A DNA stretch of 64,000 nt from Parendozoicomonas callyspongiae (GCF_023502345.1 NZ_JAMFLX010000001.1:124001-188000), one strand, 5' to 3'. Numbered from the stretch's first letter, positions 1-9,755 are shown. Program-made: numbers and translations. Notes: generated by a model from the letters alone, not told the origin.

Positions 1-750
1 ATCTGTTACATAAATGATCTTTCCTTTATTTGCATCGGTAGTGCTGACAAGATCCCACTCAGAATAGAGGCTCGCAGACAGCATGCGTAGCGCGCGCCCT
101 AGTTTCACCAACAACGGAAATATTGATACAGCGTCGATAAAATCTCTCTTATCTTCAGCCTTTGACAGGAAGTCAGTGAAAGCAAGGTTATCATTACATC
201 CACCTTCCACTGTGGAAATTTCTAACGGGTGCACATTTTGCTGTGATGTATCATATCCTTGGTGTTCAAGGGGCAGGCGGAACATTTGAAGGTAAGATTG
301 GTAGCGCTCCATACCCATCAAGCTGACGGATAGTTCCAGATCATTGTCATCATCTGGTGTATAGCAGACGATATAGTTTTCATGAGGAAAAACCTTTGTT
401 TTTTTCTTCTGGAAATATTTGCCATATTGTGCCGCAGGACGAAAATTGCGGCACTCATTTTTATTTAACTCATTAAAGTACACAGAAATGCGCGATATCA
501 ACTGCTGGTCATAAACATCTTCCTTTGCGCACATACGGCTTCCACATATAACACCATATCTCAATCTGATATTGGTATTGCCATTACTATCTTCTACAGC
601 TGTTTGACTCTTCTCTGCATAACCGAAGTAAGAATATAATGTGCCAATAATCCCCTGACCTTCATCACCAATCGTCAGCCCTGTTATTGCCCATAAGAAA
701 AGAATTGCTGACAAATAACGGCTGCCTGAATTAAACCAGCAGGTATTCAT
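1..750 (-). CDS. Hypothetical secreted protein, 3' end cut off by the window edge
   Basis: An open frame of 250 codons starts at an ATG at 748-750 and runs without a stop off the left edge, so only the N-terminal part is present. The first 30 residues look like a signal peptide: a short polar start, a hydrophobic stretch around residues 12-26 (YLSAILFLWAITGL), then a polar region. The rest is soluble in character and holds several cysteines (motifs VICG, RMCAKED, NECRNF, IVCY, GGCND), which suggests a disulfide-bonded periplasmic or exported protein. I do not recognise the family. It lies downstream of the tkt terminator on the same strand, so it probably has its own promoter in 751-974. Confidence 0.75.
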   Translation of the reverse strand, partial: MNTCWFNSGSRYLSAILFLWAITGLTIGDEGQGIIGTLYSYFGYAEKSQTAVEDSNGNTNIRLRYGVICGSRMCAKEDVYDQQLISRISVYFNELNKNECRNFRPAAQYGKYFQKKKTKVFPHENYIVCYTPDDDNDLELSVSLMGMERYQSYLQMFRLPLEHQGYDTSQQNVHPLEISTVEGGCNDNLAFTDFLSKAEDKRDFIDAVSIFPLLVKLGRALRMLSASLYSEWDLVSTTDANKGKIIYVTD

Positions 751-974
751 AATAAACCGAGCCTTTGTTACTTTACATTTTTATTACTGATAAAGAGTCG
801 GACAACTCGTTAAATACAAAGATTCAGAAAAACTCAGAGAAAAACGGTTTTGTTAGAAATATTGACCAGAAAAACAAAAAGCCCACCTTTCAGGAGTAAT
901 ACCGCTTGCTCAAGGTGTGGGTAGGATGAAATAACGTAAGACAATCGAATTTGAAGTATAGATTTCTTTCAGTT
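751..974. other. Intergenic region between the edge gene and the tkt terminator
   Basis: No gene is supported here. The stretch presumably carries the promoter of the minus-strand gene that starts at 750. An imperfect inverted repeat at about 880-926 (CCCACCTT against AAGGTGTGGG, with a two-base bulge) is followed on the minus strand by a T-rich run. It could be a second terminator or the end of a short transcript, but this is weak. Confidence 0.4.
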
Positions 975-1024
975 AAAAAAATGCCCGCACCTATATAAAT
1001 ATTTATATGCAGCGCGGGCATTTT
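975..1024 (-). terminator. Rho-independent terminator of tkt
   Basis: ATGCCCGC (981-988) pairs with GCGGGCAT (1014-1021). The loop holds an additional AT palindrome (TATAAATATTTATA). Read on the minus strand the stem is followed by a run of seven T, about 35 bases after the tkt stop codon. Confidence 0.85.
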
Positions 1025-1057
1025 CTATCTGGCAGGGCTTAGAAAAGCCTGTTCAGA

Positions 1058-3064
1058 TCAGTCCAGATCGCTCAGCATATCTTCAGCAATAGTCACCACG
1101 TTTTCGTGAGTGAAGCCGAATTCACGGAACAGATCTGCAGCAGGAGCAGACTCACCAAAGGTAGTCATACCGATGATACGGCCGTCCAGACCAACATACT
1201 TGTACCAGAAGTCAGCGGCAGCAGCTTCAATAGCCAGACGAGCACCGACTTCTACTGGCAGAACGCTCTGACGGTATTCAGCATCCTGGGCATCAAATAC
1301 TTCAGTAGAAGGCATGGAAACAACACGAACCTTGCGACCTTTCTCGGTCAGAGCTTCGAAAGCATTCACAGCCAGTTCTACTTCAGAACCGGTAGCAATC
1401 AGGATCAGCTCAGGCTCACCTTCACAGTCACGCAGGATGTAACCACCGCGCTCAACGTTAGCCAGCTGCTCGGCAGAACGAGCCATGCAAGGCAGACCCT
1501 GACGGGAGAATACCAGTGCAGAAGGACCATCCTTACGCTCAACGGAGTGCTTCCAGGACACTGCAGATTCTACAGTGTCACATGGGCGCCAGGTGTTCAG
1601 GTTAGGAGTGGCACGCATGCTGGCCAGCTGTTCGATAGGCTGGTGAGTTGGGCCGTCTTCACCCAGACCGATGGAGTCGTGGGTGTAAACCTGGATCTGA
1701 CGAATCTTCATCAGAGCCGCCATACGCAGAGCGTTACAGGCGTACTCCATGAATACCAGGAAGGTGGCACCGTAAGGAATAAAGCCACCGTGCAGAGCCA
1801 TACCATTCATCATGGCGGTCATACCGAACTCACGTACACCGTAGTGCATGTAGTTGCCGGAAGCGTCTTCACGGGTAACGGACTTGCAGCCTTTCCAGAA
1901 GGTCAGATTGGAACCGGCCAGGTCAGCAGAACCACCCAGGAACTCAGGCAGAGCTGGGCCGAAAGCGTTCAGAGTATTCTGGGAAGCTTTACGGCTGGCA
2001 ACCTTCTCGCCCTGCTCCTGACATTCACGGATATATTGGGCAGCTTTATCAGAGAAGTCTGCTGGCAGTTCTCCTGCCATGCGGCGCTCGAACTCGGCAG
2101 CCAGTTCAGGATGCTCGGCCTTGTAGGCAGAGAACAGTGCATCCCATTCAGATTCGGCAGCGGCACCTTTTTCACGGCAGTCCCACTCCTTGTAAATCTC
2201 TTCAGGTACTTCGAACGGACCGTGGTTCCAGCCCAGTTCTTTGCGGGTCAGGGCGATTTCGTCATCACCCAGAGGGGCACCGTGGCACTCCTCCTTACCC
2301 TGCTTGTTAGGGGAACCAAAACCGATAACGGTCTTGCAGCAGATCAGGGTTGGCTTGTCGGTGTTGCTCTTGGCCTGCTTGATAGCAGCCAGCAGAGCTT
2401 CAGGATCGTGACCGTCAACAGCAGGAATCACTTCCCAGCCGTAGGATTCAAAGCGCTTGGGAGTGTCGTCAGTGAACCAGCCTTCAACTTCACCGTCGAT
2501 GGAGATGCCATTGTCATCGTAGAAAGCAACCAGTTTGCCCAGACCCAGAGTACCCGCCAGAGCGCATACTTCGTGGGAGATACCTTCCATCATGCAGCCA
2601 TCGCCCATGAATACGAAAGTGTTGTGATCAACGATTTCGTGGCCAGGCTTGTTGAACTGGGCAGCCAAAACCTTTTCGGAGACAGCCATACCAACCGCGT
2701 TGGCAATACCCTGACCCAGAGGACCGGTGGTGGTCTCAATACCTGGCGCATAGCCATATTCAGGGTGGCCGGCAGTTTTGGCGTGCAGCTGACGGAAATT
2801 CTTGATGTCATCGATAGACAGATCATAACCGGTCAGGTGCAGCAGGGAGTACAGCAGCATGGAACCATGGCCATTGGACAGTACGAAACGGTCACGGTTA
2901 TGCCATTCAGGGTTCTGGGGGTTGTGCTTCAGTGTGTCGCGCCACAGCACTTCAGCAATGTCAGCCATACCCATAGGGGCACCGGGGTGACCGGATTTGG
3001 CTTTCTGGACAGCGTCCATGCTCAGGGCACGGATAGCGTTGGCGCATTCTCGGCGGGTAGTCAT
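1058..3064 (-). CDS. tkt: Transketolase
   Basis: Thiamine-diphosphate enzyme of the non-oxidative pentose phosphate pathway. It moves two-carbon units between ketose and aldose phosphates in the cytosol. The 668 residues match the usual family length. Visible motifs are SNGHGS (His66 region), the conserved GPLGQG at 114-119, the ThDP-binding GDG at 154-156 followed by CMMEG, and the pyrimidine-domain segment [11 protein letters not shown] carrying the catalytic Glu. In Pseudomonas, tktA also lies beside the sahR-metK pair; here about 5.6 kb of other genes separate them. It appears monocistronic, with its own terminator downstream. The product is certain; I cannot say which paralogue it is. 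Confidence 0.98.
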   Translation of the reverse strand: MTTRRECANAIRALSMDAVQKAKSGHPGAPMGMADIAEVLWRDTLKHNPQNPEWHNRDRFVLSNGHGSMLLYSLLHLTGYDLSIDDIKNFRQLHAKTAGHPEYGYAPGIETTTGPLGQGIANAVGMAVSEKVLAAQFNKPGHEIVDHNTFVFMGDGCMMEGISHEVCALAGTLGLGKLVAFYDDNGISIDGEVEGWFTDDTPKRFESYGWEVIPAVDGHDPEALLAAIKQAKSNTDKPTLICCKTVIGFGSPNKQGKEECHGAPLGDDEIALTRKELGWNHGPFEVPEEIYKEWDCREKGAAAESEWDALFSAYKAEHPELAAEFERRMAGELPADFSDKAAQYIRECQEQGEKVASRKASQNTLNAFGPALPEFLGGSADLAGSNLTFWKGCKSVTREDASGNYMHYGVREFGMTAMMNGMALHGGFIPYGATFLVFMEYACNALRMAALMKIRQIQVYTHDSIGLGEDGPTHQPIEQLASMRATPNLNTWRPCDTVESAVSWKHSVERKDGPSALVFSRQGLPCMARSAEQLANVERGGYILRDCEGEPELILIATGSEVELAVNAFEALTEKGRKVRVVSMPSTEVFDAQDAEYRQSVLPVEVGARLAIEAAAADFWYKYVGLDGRIIGMTTFGESAPAADLFREFGFTHENVVTIAEDMLSDLD

Positions 3065-3326
3065 CGAACCACAGGCTCCAAGTTTATTGCGAGATTAAGG
3101 CAGAAAACTCGAGTATTCTAATAGCTGGCGAGGTAAACGTGAATAAGAACCCCTACGCCTGGCCGACATATTTTTATTCGCTCCCCTGTTCTATAGGTCA
3201 CAGGTTTGTCCAGTAAATCCGATAACCTATATTTCCTTGCCATACAGTCAACATACTAATGAGTACTTCACATTAGGATTTCGATGCTTTATCCCAAATG
3301 AACATGACAATGTTCCATTTTAGAGT
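3065..3326. other. Intergenic region with divergent promoters
   Basis: No gene is supported. The region must hold the tkt promoter on the minus strand and lies ahead of the foldback element at 3327-3479. I could not pick out a convincing -35/-10 pair. Confidence 0.4.
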
Positions 3327-3479
3327 CTGTTCATGATCTTTCGCAGATAGCGAAAATGACGAGAAAAGCGCCTGTTTCTTTGGTTTTGTGAGGCGCATAT
3401 TGGTTCTATGTAACGAGCCAAAGCGGATAAACAGGTGCTTTTACTCGGCATTGACAGCCTGCGACAAGATTATGAACAG
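3327..3479. repeat. Foldback element: imperfect inverted repeat with arms of about 60 bp
   Basis: The left arm (3327-3383, beginning CTGTTCATGATCTT and containing AAAAGCGCCTGTTT) is the imperfect reverse complement of the right arm (3418-3479, ending in GATTATGAACAG and containing AAACAGGTGCTTTT). The central loop is 34 bases. Several blocks of 8-14 bp match exactly, separated by small gaps. The architecture is that of a MITE or of two fused insertion-sequence ends; no transposase is present. It lies 145 bp upstream of the secreted protein at 3625 and probably forms part of its 5' region. Confidence 0.7.
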
Positions 3480-3624
3480 GCCCTTAGTAACTTCAGCATC
3501 GTTTTCTTTTCTATCAGTAATGCCAACCGACTTGTCGGTATACACGGCAACAGCGTTTTTCATACGGAACCATGCAGTAAAAATACTGCCCATAAATACT
3601 CCCACGGTAAAGTTGAAACATGAA

Positions 3625-5121
3625 ATGAAAAAAACAATCAGAACGGTGTTATACAACCTTCTCTGTTTAAGCTTTTTCAATACAGCTACAGCTCAAGACC
3701 CAGCAACTCTTTCTGAACTGAAGCTTCAGAATGATATGGATCTTGCAGTCTACTATGGCAAGCTGGTTCCCCAACTTGGCTATGATGTGGCAGGAGATTA
3801 CTTCGACGAGAAGTATACCAAGGTAATCAGGACCTTTTCTAACGATCAGCAAAAAGCGATTCGGTCGCCGTTATCATACCTCAAAACACTGAATAAAGTG
3901 GGGGCTATAGTCAGGCAAAAAATTCTGGAAACTCATGGCATTGATTTAGCAAATCTGAACAAAGGGAAAATTTTTGTCATCCCCAACAAGGATAAAATCA
4001 ACATAACAATTCCTTTTGCTGACTTAACTCTGCTTGAAGAGAGCTCTATTACCGACATGGTAAGGATCTATATTGACACGCTTTATTCAGAGTTACTTAA
4101 GCCAGCAAGTTTTGAAAAGCCGGTATTCTTCGCAGGCTTTGTTCCTAACCAAATTGCTAACCATTTCGCGGGAAATCATCTTTTTGTTGATGACGCTTTT
4201 TATAGTGGCTCTATTTATCACGGCAAATTTCCTCACCTCATTCAAGGAGCACTGTTAGTTGATCAATTTGGTTTTACTAAAAGCAATATGATTAAAATGA
4301 TTGCTAATGGTGATTGGGAACCAATGTTCGACTCTGCCCATTACTACCCTGTAAAAATAATGGCATATGATTGTCTGGATAAAAATGCAGGTTTAACTGC
4401 AACTTGCTCTATTACTCCTAATGAAATCATTAACGGACATTCTGCCGCCATAGTTTCACAATGGTTTATGAAAAATTTATTTTCTGAAATCATCTCTATA
4501 GCTAGTCAAAGTGAAGCAGGAGCGAGCAGGTTTATTGATTTCAATCATCTGCACGATGTGAATGAATATACAGGAACAACACTACTGCTGAGCATGTACG
4601 ACAACATTCGTGCACTGGAAAATCTGCATATAATCGATTTAAATAATGACATTCGATCACTTCAGGGCAGCCTTAATAATGAATCTAAGACTGACGCATC
4701 GTTTATGGGCAAAATTTATAACCTGCCAAACTGTTTTTGCCAAGTATCAGGAATATGCAAGCCATCTAACAGGTTCATTCTATTAAATACACCCCTGATT
4801 AGGGAGTTAATGGAGGTTGTCGCCAAAACCAGTAACATACTCCCTGAGAACTATCCTGTATTTTCAAAACAAACTCATAGGGTTTGTATGGCAAAAAGTA
4901 CTCACCATCCATTACAGTCCTTAGCCACCAAAACCAAAGATTATTACTACAATGAATTCTTTCTAGAAAAAGTGATTTCACAGATAGACACTATCAGATT
5001 TTTTGAAAACCGTTTAAGGAATAGTTACATTCCTTTCAGAAAAAACTGGCTCAAAAGACAGGATGAAATAAAAGTTATAACGGAGTCAGATATATTTGTT
5101 ATCTACCAGTTTTTGGATTGA
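3625..5121 (+). CDS. Unknown secreted protein, 498 aa
   Basis: The reading frame is open from 3388, but its first 79 codons overlap the foldback element and do not look like protein. The ATG at 3625 opens a typical signal peptide (Lys-Lys start, hydrophobic core LYNLLCLSFF, then NTATAQDP with likely cleavage after AQ or TA). No strong ribosome binding site precedes it. The mature part is mixed alpha/beta with several cysteines and a striking segment around residues 185-210 that contains NHFAGNHLF and YHGKFPHLIQ, three histidines in short order that might bind a metal. I do not recognise the family. It is flanked by tkt and pepT, neither of which suggests a role. Confidence 0.75.
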   Translation: MKKTIRTVLYNLLCLSFFNTATAQDPATLSELKLQNDMDLAVYYGKLVPQLGYDVAGDYFDEKYTKVIRTFSNDQQKAIRSPLSYLKTLNKVGAIVRQKILETHGIDLANLNKGKIFVIPNKDKINITIPFADLTLLEESSITDMVRIYIDTLYSELLKPASFEKPVFFAGFVPNQIANHFAGNHLFVDDAFYSGSIYHGKFPHLIQGALLVDQFGFTKSNMIKMIANGDWEPMFDSAHYYPVKIMAYDCLDKNAGLTATCSITPNEIINGHSAAIVSQWFMKNLFSEIISIASQSEAGASRFIDFNHLHDVNEYTGTTLLLSMYDNIRALENLHIIDLNNDIRSLQGSLNNESKTDASFMGKIYNLPNCFCQVSGICKPSNRFILLNTPLIRELMEVVAKTSNILPENYPVFSKQTHRVCMAKSTHHPLQSLATKTKDYYYNEFFLEKVISQIDTIRFFENRLRNSYIPFRKNWLKRQDEIKVITESDIFVIYQFLD

Positions 5122-5258
5122 CCAAGATCTAGAAACCCCAGACTACCTGATTAAGACACACTTACTACTTAGTCTAAACCTGAATCGCCCGATAGCGCTT
5201 GAGTGATAGCTCTACATTTCTTTCATAAAAATCAATTAAAGATACTTAATATTAAAGC

Positions 5259-5294
5259 CAATCCAGAAATCACTTCCCTGTGCTTCCTGGATTG
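5259..5294 (-). terminator. Possible terminator of pepT
   Basis: CAATCCAG (5259-5266) pairs with CTGGATTG (5287-5294), just past the pepT stop. The T-run after the stem on the minus strand is short (GCTTTAATATT), so this is only a moderate candidate. It may serve both convergent genes. Confidence 0.45.
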
Positions 5295-5315
5295 ATTATT
5301 TATATTCTTTAATCA

Positions 5316-6548
5316 CTATGCTTTTTTTGCAGTAAGAGCCGCTACTTCAACTATCACCTCAACGCTCTTCAGTGCTGATTCAACAACCAGGTACTCATGA
5401 ATACCGTGGAAGTTATGGCCACCGGTAAAGATGTTTGGTGTGGGCAACCCCATAAATGACAGGCGTGAGCCATCGGTACCACCACGGATGGGCTTTTCGA
5501 TAGGTTTTACATCGCAGTTATTCAGGGCTTCACGGGCGATATCCATCACGTGAGGCACTTTCACAACTTCTTCGTGCATATTTGCGTACTGATCCTTGAT
5601 CTCCACAACCACACGCTCTTCACCGAACATCTTGTTCATGCTGTCAGCAACATTGGTCATCAGGACTTTGCGACTTTCAAAAGTTTCTCTGTCGAAATCG
5701 CGAATCAGGTATTCCAGCGTGGCAACTGTTTCGTCACCAGCCATGTTGTAGAGATGGAAGAAACCTTCGTAGCCTTCGGTTTTCTCTGGCACTTCGTCAG
5801 AGGGCATCTCGTTGGCAAACTGACGGGCAACATGGGCAGCGTTAATCATCACACCCTTGGCAGTACCAGGGTGAACATTACGACCACGAACGGTTACGGT
5901 TGCCTTGGCAGCATTAAAGCTTTCACATTCCAGTTCACCTTCCTCACCACCATCAACGGTGTAGGCCCATTTGGCACCGAAGTTAAGTACGTCAAAGTGA
6001 TCTGCACCACGGCCGATCTCTTCGTCCGGAGTGAAACCGATACAGATATCGCCGTGAACAATGTCAGGGTTCTGCTGCAGGTGTTCAACTGCTGTCATGA
6101 TGGCAGCAATACCGGCTTTATTATCCGCACCCAACAGAGTGGTGCCATCAGTAGTGATCAGAGTCTTGCCGACATAGTTCTTCAACTGTGAGAACTCAGC
6201 AGGAGACAGATGAATATCCAGCTCCTGGTTCAGAGTGATGCTTTCACCGTTGTAGTTTTCAACAATCTGCGGCTTCACATTCGCGCCGGACGCGTCAGGA
6301 GCAGTGTCCATGTGAGCGATAAAACCAATCGCCGGAACGTCTGCTTCAGTATTGGCAGGCAGGCGGGCAGAAATATAACCGTTATCATCCAGCAGGACTT
6401 TATCCAGTCCCATACTTTCCAGCTCTTTGCGAATTTCTTCAGCCAGAACTTTCTGGCCGACAGTGCTTGGCACTGTTTCACTGGACCCATCAGAACGGGT
6501 ATCAAAAGAGATATAACGGAAGAAACGATTCAGGTAAGCCTGTTTCAT
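5316..6548 (-). CDS. pepT: Peptidase T (tripeptide aminopeptidase)
   Basis: Cytosolic zinc peptidase of the M20 family that removes the N-terminal residue from tripeptides. Metal-site motifs are all visible: IAHMDTAPD, GADNKAG, the catalytic PDEEIGRG, TVDGGEEGE and the C-terminal TGGHNFHG histidine. About 410 residues is the usual length. The frame extends four codons upstream to an ATG at 6560, but that ATG abuts its only GGA. The start at 6548 (MKQAYLNRFF) aligns better with known PepT N-termini, so I chose it; neither has an ideal ribosome binding site. It appears monocistronic. Confidence 0.95.
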   Translation of the reverse strand: MKQAYLNRFFRYISFDTRSDGSSETVPSTVGQKVLAEEIRKELESMGLDKVLLDDNGYISARLPANTEADVPAIGFIAHMDTAPDASGANVKPQIVENYNGESITLNQELDIHLSPAEFSQLKNYVGKTLITTDGTTLLGADNKAGIAAIMTAVEHLQQNPDIVHGDICIGFTPDEEIGRGADHFDVLNFGAKWAYTVDGGEEGELECESFNAAKATVTVRGRNVHPGTAKGVMINAAHVARQFANEMPSDEVPEKTEGYEGFFHLYNMAGDETVATLEYLIRDFDRETFESRKVLMTNVADSMNKMFGEERVVVEIKDQYANMHEEVVKVPHVMDIAREALNNCDVKPIEKPIRGGTDGSRLSFMGLPTPNIFTGGHNFHGIHEYLVVESALKSVEVIVEVAALTAKKA

Positions 6549-6894
6549 AACTGTAAGCATTCCAGCAGGTAGGAAAATCGGCCGGTAAATTAACAGTGAC
6601 TTACAAAGCCTGTATTGATTTAAATTAACTCCTCCACTGACAGTAAAAAAACATCATTTTTTCTTACTACAATCATGTATTGCAAAGGAAACATCTTTAA
6701 TAAGACGACAACAAGCTTTTTTCTTTTGCTGATAACTTGTTTTAAAAACCGCTTGTTTCTGCACAGCAAGAAGGAAAAACAGAAATAGACAAAATGCTTT
6801 GTACGTACTTAAGGCGAAACAGCACCTATTTCGACAAATAACAACAAAAATGTAGCATTGCTTAGTGAAATGAGAACGTTAAAATCCCACCCGC
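6549..6894. other. AT-rich divergent intergenic region (pepT / putP)
   Basis: No coding potential is apparent. The region holds the promoters of the divergent pepT and putP genes. It is visibly AT-rich, with several A and T tracts around 6640-6780. Confidence 0.4.
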
Positions 6895-6906
6895 GCAAAT
6901 ATTTGC
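6895..6906. promoter_or_regulatory. 12-bp palindrome upstream of putP
   Basis: GCAAATATTTGC is a perfect palindrome about 100 bases before the putP start. It could be an operator, but no regulator can be assigned from sequence and AT-rich palindromes arise by chance. Confidence 0.25.
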
Positions 6907-7007
6907 TGCAAAGGGAATTTTTTCAGCACAGCTCTCTCTTATTGAGTTCTGGTTTACCTGAAGAGCAAGCATCGTTCCCAACAAAATATTTATAACAGGG
7001 ATATCCT

Positions 7008-8498
7008 ATGACAGAAAACAGTGGCGCCATTATTGGCACCTTTATCGTTTATCTCGCCATGATGTTATTCATTGGCTATTGGGCCTGGAAACGGACAGGC
7101 AACTCTGAAGATTATTTCCTGGGAGGCCGTTCTCTTGGCCCCTGGCCGGCTGCATTAAGTGCAGGAGCTTCTGATATGAGTGGCTGGCTGCTTCTTGGCC
7201 TTCCCGGCTATGCTTTTGCCGCTGGTTTCGAAGCATTCTGGCTTGCCGCTGGCCTGCTTATTGGAACATGGATGAACTGGCTTCTGATGGCTAAACGACT
7301 GCGGGTGTATTCAGAAGTGGCTGGAAACTCACTGACACTTCCTGAGTTTTTCACCAACAGATTCCGTGACAGCTCCAAGCTTCTGCAGATTGTGTCTGCA
7401 TTCTTTATCCTGCTGTTTTTCCTGTTCTACACCAGCTCAGGTCTGGTTGCAGGCGGAAAGCTCTTTGAAACAGTCTTCGGTCTGGATTACAGCCTTGCTG
7501 TAACCATCGGTACTGTCTGCATTATCTCTTACACTCTTTTTGGTGGTTTCCTGGCCGTATCCTGGACAGACCTGGTTCTGGGTCTCCTTATGGCTGCTGC
7601 CCTGATATTTGTTCCCGTTATTGCCATGCAATCAAGTACCTCCGACCTGTCTCTGGTGCAAAGACTTGCAGAGATCAACCCTGAGTTTCTGAACATCTGG
7701 ACAAACTCAGATGGTGAAGCCCTGTCCTGGATTACCATTGCCTCCCTGGCGGCATGGGGACTGGGTTATTTTGGTCAGCCTCATATCCTTGCCCGTTTCG
7801 CTGGTATCCGCTCCTTCAGGGACGTACCAACAGCCCGGCGTATCGCTGTTGCATGGACAGGCTTATCGATGTTCGGCGCTGTCCTGGTGGGCCTTGTTGG
7901 CTTGGTTTATCTCACTGATCAGGGTTCTTCCATTGCCGATGGAGAAACCATCTTTATGGTGCTGGTTAACGCTATGTTCCATCCGGTCGTAGCCGGTGTT
8001 CTGCTGGCAGCCATACTTGCGGCCATTATGAGCACAGCGGATTCTCAGCTGCTTGTTTCCTCTTCGGCTCTGGCAGAGGACTTCTATAAAGATATTCTTC
8101 GACCGGATGCTTCATCCAAAGAAGTTATGATGGTTGGGCGTCTGTCAGTCGTTGCCATTGCTGTTGTTGCCCTGTTGCTGGCAATGAATCCGGACAGTTC
8201 GGTACTTGGACTTGTTTCTTACGCATGGGCCGGCTTCGGTGCCGCATTTGGCCCTGCGCTTCTGATCAGCATGTTCTGGAAACGAATGAACCGTAACGGT
8301 GCACTGGCAGGAATTATCGTAGGTGGAATCACCGTCGTTCTCTGGAAGCAATTCAGCGGTGGAATCTTTGATCTCTACGAAATTGTTCCCGGCACAATTC
8401 TGGCTGCAATATCCATTGTTATCATCAGCCTTATTACTGAAGAGCCCTCAGAAGAAGTGACTTCTGAATTTGATAAGTTCGAGCTTACATTCAAATAA
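7008..8498 (+). CDS. putP: Sodium/proline symporter
   Basis: Inner-membrane Na+-coupled proline uptake protein of the solute:sodium symporter family, used for proline catabolism and osmoprotection. The 496 residues contain about 13 hydrophobic segments. Family signatures include GASDMSGWLLLGLPG in TM2, which belongs to the substrate/ion site, and STADSQLLVSSSALAEDF in TM9, which carries the Ser/Thr Na+ ligands. AGGGAT precedes the ATG at a suitable distance. putA is not in the window. A strong terminator follows, so it is a single-gene unit. Confidence 0.96.
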   Translation: MTENSGAIIGTFIVYLAMMLFIGYWAWKRTGNSEDYFLGGRSLGPWPAALSAGASDMSGWLLLGLPGYAFAAGFEAFWLAAGLLIGTWMNWLLMAKRLRVYSEVAGNSLTLPEFFTNRFRDSSKLLQIVSAFFILLFFLFYTSSGLVAGGKLFETVFGLDYSLAVTIGTVCIISYTLFGGFLAVSWTDLVLGLLMAAALIFVPVIAMQSSTSDLSLVQRLAEINPEFLNIWTNSDGEALSWITIASLAAWGLGYFGQPHILARFAGIRSFRDVPTARRIAVAWTGLSMFGAVLVGLVGLVYLTDQGSSIADGETIFMVLVNAMFHPVVAGVLLAAILAAIMSTADSQLLVSSSALAEDFYKDILRPDASSKEVMMVGRLSVVAIAVVALLLAMNPDSSVLGLVSYAWAGFGAAFGPALLISMFWKRMNRNGALAGIIVGGITVVLWKQFSGGIFDLYEIVPGTILAAISIVIISLITEEPSEEVTSEFDKFELTFK

Positions 8499-8510
8499 CC
8501 CATGATTAAA

Positions 8511-8555
8511 ACAGCGCTGAAAAATATGTTTGTTAATATATTTCTTCAGCGCTGT
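8511..8555 (+). terminator. Terminator of putP
   Basis: ACAGCGCTGA (8511-8520) pairs with TCAGCGCTGT (8546-8555), and an inner AAATAT/ATATTT continues the helix. The T-run afterwards is short (TTATTCCTTCC). Confidence 0.75.
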
Positions 8556-8672
8556 TATTCCTTCCTCCTTCCAGCATCCATTTCATTTTTCTTCTGAAAT
8601 CAAATAACTGATCCTGCAGGGACTCTTTTTCCATTCAGTTGTAACTAGTGCTGTAACTTTAAACACCAACCT

Positions 8673-8720
8673 AAAGCTATATCAAAAATTTTTGATGCTC
8701 AGTTTTTAAACTGATAAACT
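8673..8720 (+). promoter_or_regulatory. sahR-metK promoter with SahR-type operator
   Basis: The perfect palindrome ATCAAAAATTTTTGAT (8681-8696) has half-sites ATCAA-N6-TTGAT. Its right half forms a -35 box TTGATG (8692-8697), followed after 17 bases by a -10-like TAAACT (8715-8720). The 15-mer AAAGCTATATCAAAA (8673-8687) recurs exactly in front of ahcY. A bound regulator would cover the -35 box, which fits repression. Confidence 0.75.
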
Positions 8721-8728
8721 TTCGCACT

Positions 8729-9748
8729 ATGACCATCGCAATTGTCGAATCTCCTTCAACGGAGACCCACCACGAACTCACTCAGCTCGCAACCCTCGGT
8801 AAAGCCGCGGGGGATTCGTTGCGCCTGGAAGTTCTGAGACTGTTGCGCACGGAATCTCTCGGGGTACTGGAACTTACAAAAATTCTGGATACCCGTCAGT
8901 CCGGCATGAGCCACCATTTGAAGGTATTGGCCAAATCCGGGCTGGTAACGACCCGACGTGAAGGTAATGCCATTTTCTATCGCAGAGCTTTACCTCCGAC
9001 GGATTCAGCCCAGAGCGCTCTTATTCACGCCTTGTTTGACGCTATTGACGAAGTTCCACTGAGCCCTGAGCGCAGAATGCGACTTCAGGAGATACGCTCA
9101 ACACGTGCAGAACAGTCAAGGGTTTTCTTTTCACGCCATGCGGAAGCTTTTCGTGAACATCAGGAACTGATAGCTGACCATGATCTCTATGCTCGCTGTC
9201 TGTTGGAAATACTGAATCGTTCCGAGCTGCCATCCAGGCAGCTGGTTGTAGAGCTTGGCCCGGGGGAAGGTGCATTTCTGCCTGATCTGGCCAAGACATT
9301 TGAGCGGGTTATTGCCCTGGATAACTCCAGAGACATGCTGGAGCAGGCCCGCAGTTATGCACACAATACCGGTGTGCATAATATCGAGTACCGTCTCGGG
9401 GAATTGTCACTTCTGGCAGACGAAGGTCTGTCCGTCGACTGCATTATCGCCAACATGGTACTACACCATGTTCCGGCTCCTGCTGCTATCTTCCGGGAAG
9501 CAGCAACGCTGCTACGCCCTGGTGCAAGCTTGTTTATCAGTGAACTGAGCCGCCACGACCAAGAGTGGGTTCGCGAATCATGCGGAGATCTCTGGCTCGG
9601 TTTCAGCACTGAAGAGTTAACGGGCTGGGCTCGTGAAGCCGGCCTTATTGCCGGTGAAGCTCAATACCTGGGTTTACGCAACGGCTTTCAGATACAGGTA
9701 AGGCGGTTCTTCCGTCAGCATCGCCGCCAAGGATTTTTAGAGGAATAA
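8729..9748 (+). CDS. sahR: SahR: ArsR-family regulator fused to a methyltransferase-like domain
   Basis: An N-terminal winged helix of the ArsR type (about residues 18-90, recognition helix [11 protein letters not shown] at 57-67) is joined to a SAM-methyltransferase fold (motif [10 protein letters not shown] at 173-181, then [10 protein letters not shown] near 240). SahR proteins with this layout are known repressors of the SAM cycle that release DNA when S-adenosylhomocysteine binds the methyltransferase-like domain. The gene stands immediately before metK (7-base gap), and matching operators lie before it and before ahcY, so self-regulation is likely. No ribosome binding site precedes the ATG, and the predicted transcript would start almost at it. 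Function is inferred from architecture and context. Confidence 0.9.
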   Translation: MTIAIVESPSTETHHELTQLATLGKAAGDSLRLEVLRLLRTESLGVLELTKILDTRQSGMSHHLKVLAKSGLVTTRREGNAIFYRRALPPTDSAQSALIHALFDAIDEVPLSPERRMRLQEIRSTRAEQSRVFFSRHAEAFREHQELIADHDLYARCLLEILNRSELPSRQLVVELGPGEGAFLPDLAKTFERVIALDNSRDMLEQARSYAHNTGVHNIEYRLGELSLLADEGLSVDCIIANMVLHHVPAPAAIFREAATLLRPGASLFISELSRHDQEWVRESCGDLWLGFSTEELTGWAREAGLIAGEAQYLGLRNGFQIQVRRFFRQHRRQGFLEE

Positions 9749-9755
9749 AACCACA

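Noticed and set aside
1106-3121. 671-codon open frame on the plus strand opposite tkt
   Set aside because: It mirrors the transketolase gene almost exactly, has no recognisable domain or ribosome binding site, and reflects codon bias of tkt. The transketolase motifs on the minus strand are decisive.
3388-3624. N-terminal extension of the secreted protein that starts at 3625
   Set aside because: The upstream codons fall in the foldback element and would bury the signal peptide 80 residues inside the protein.
5550-6191. 213-codon plus-strand frame opposite pepT
   Set aside because: Antisense shadow of peptidase T with no ribosome binding site and no family features.
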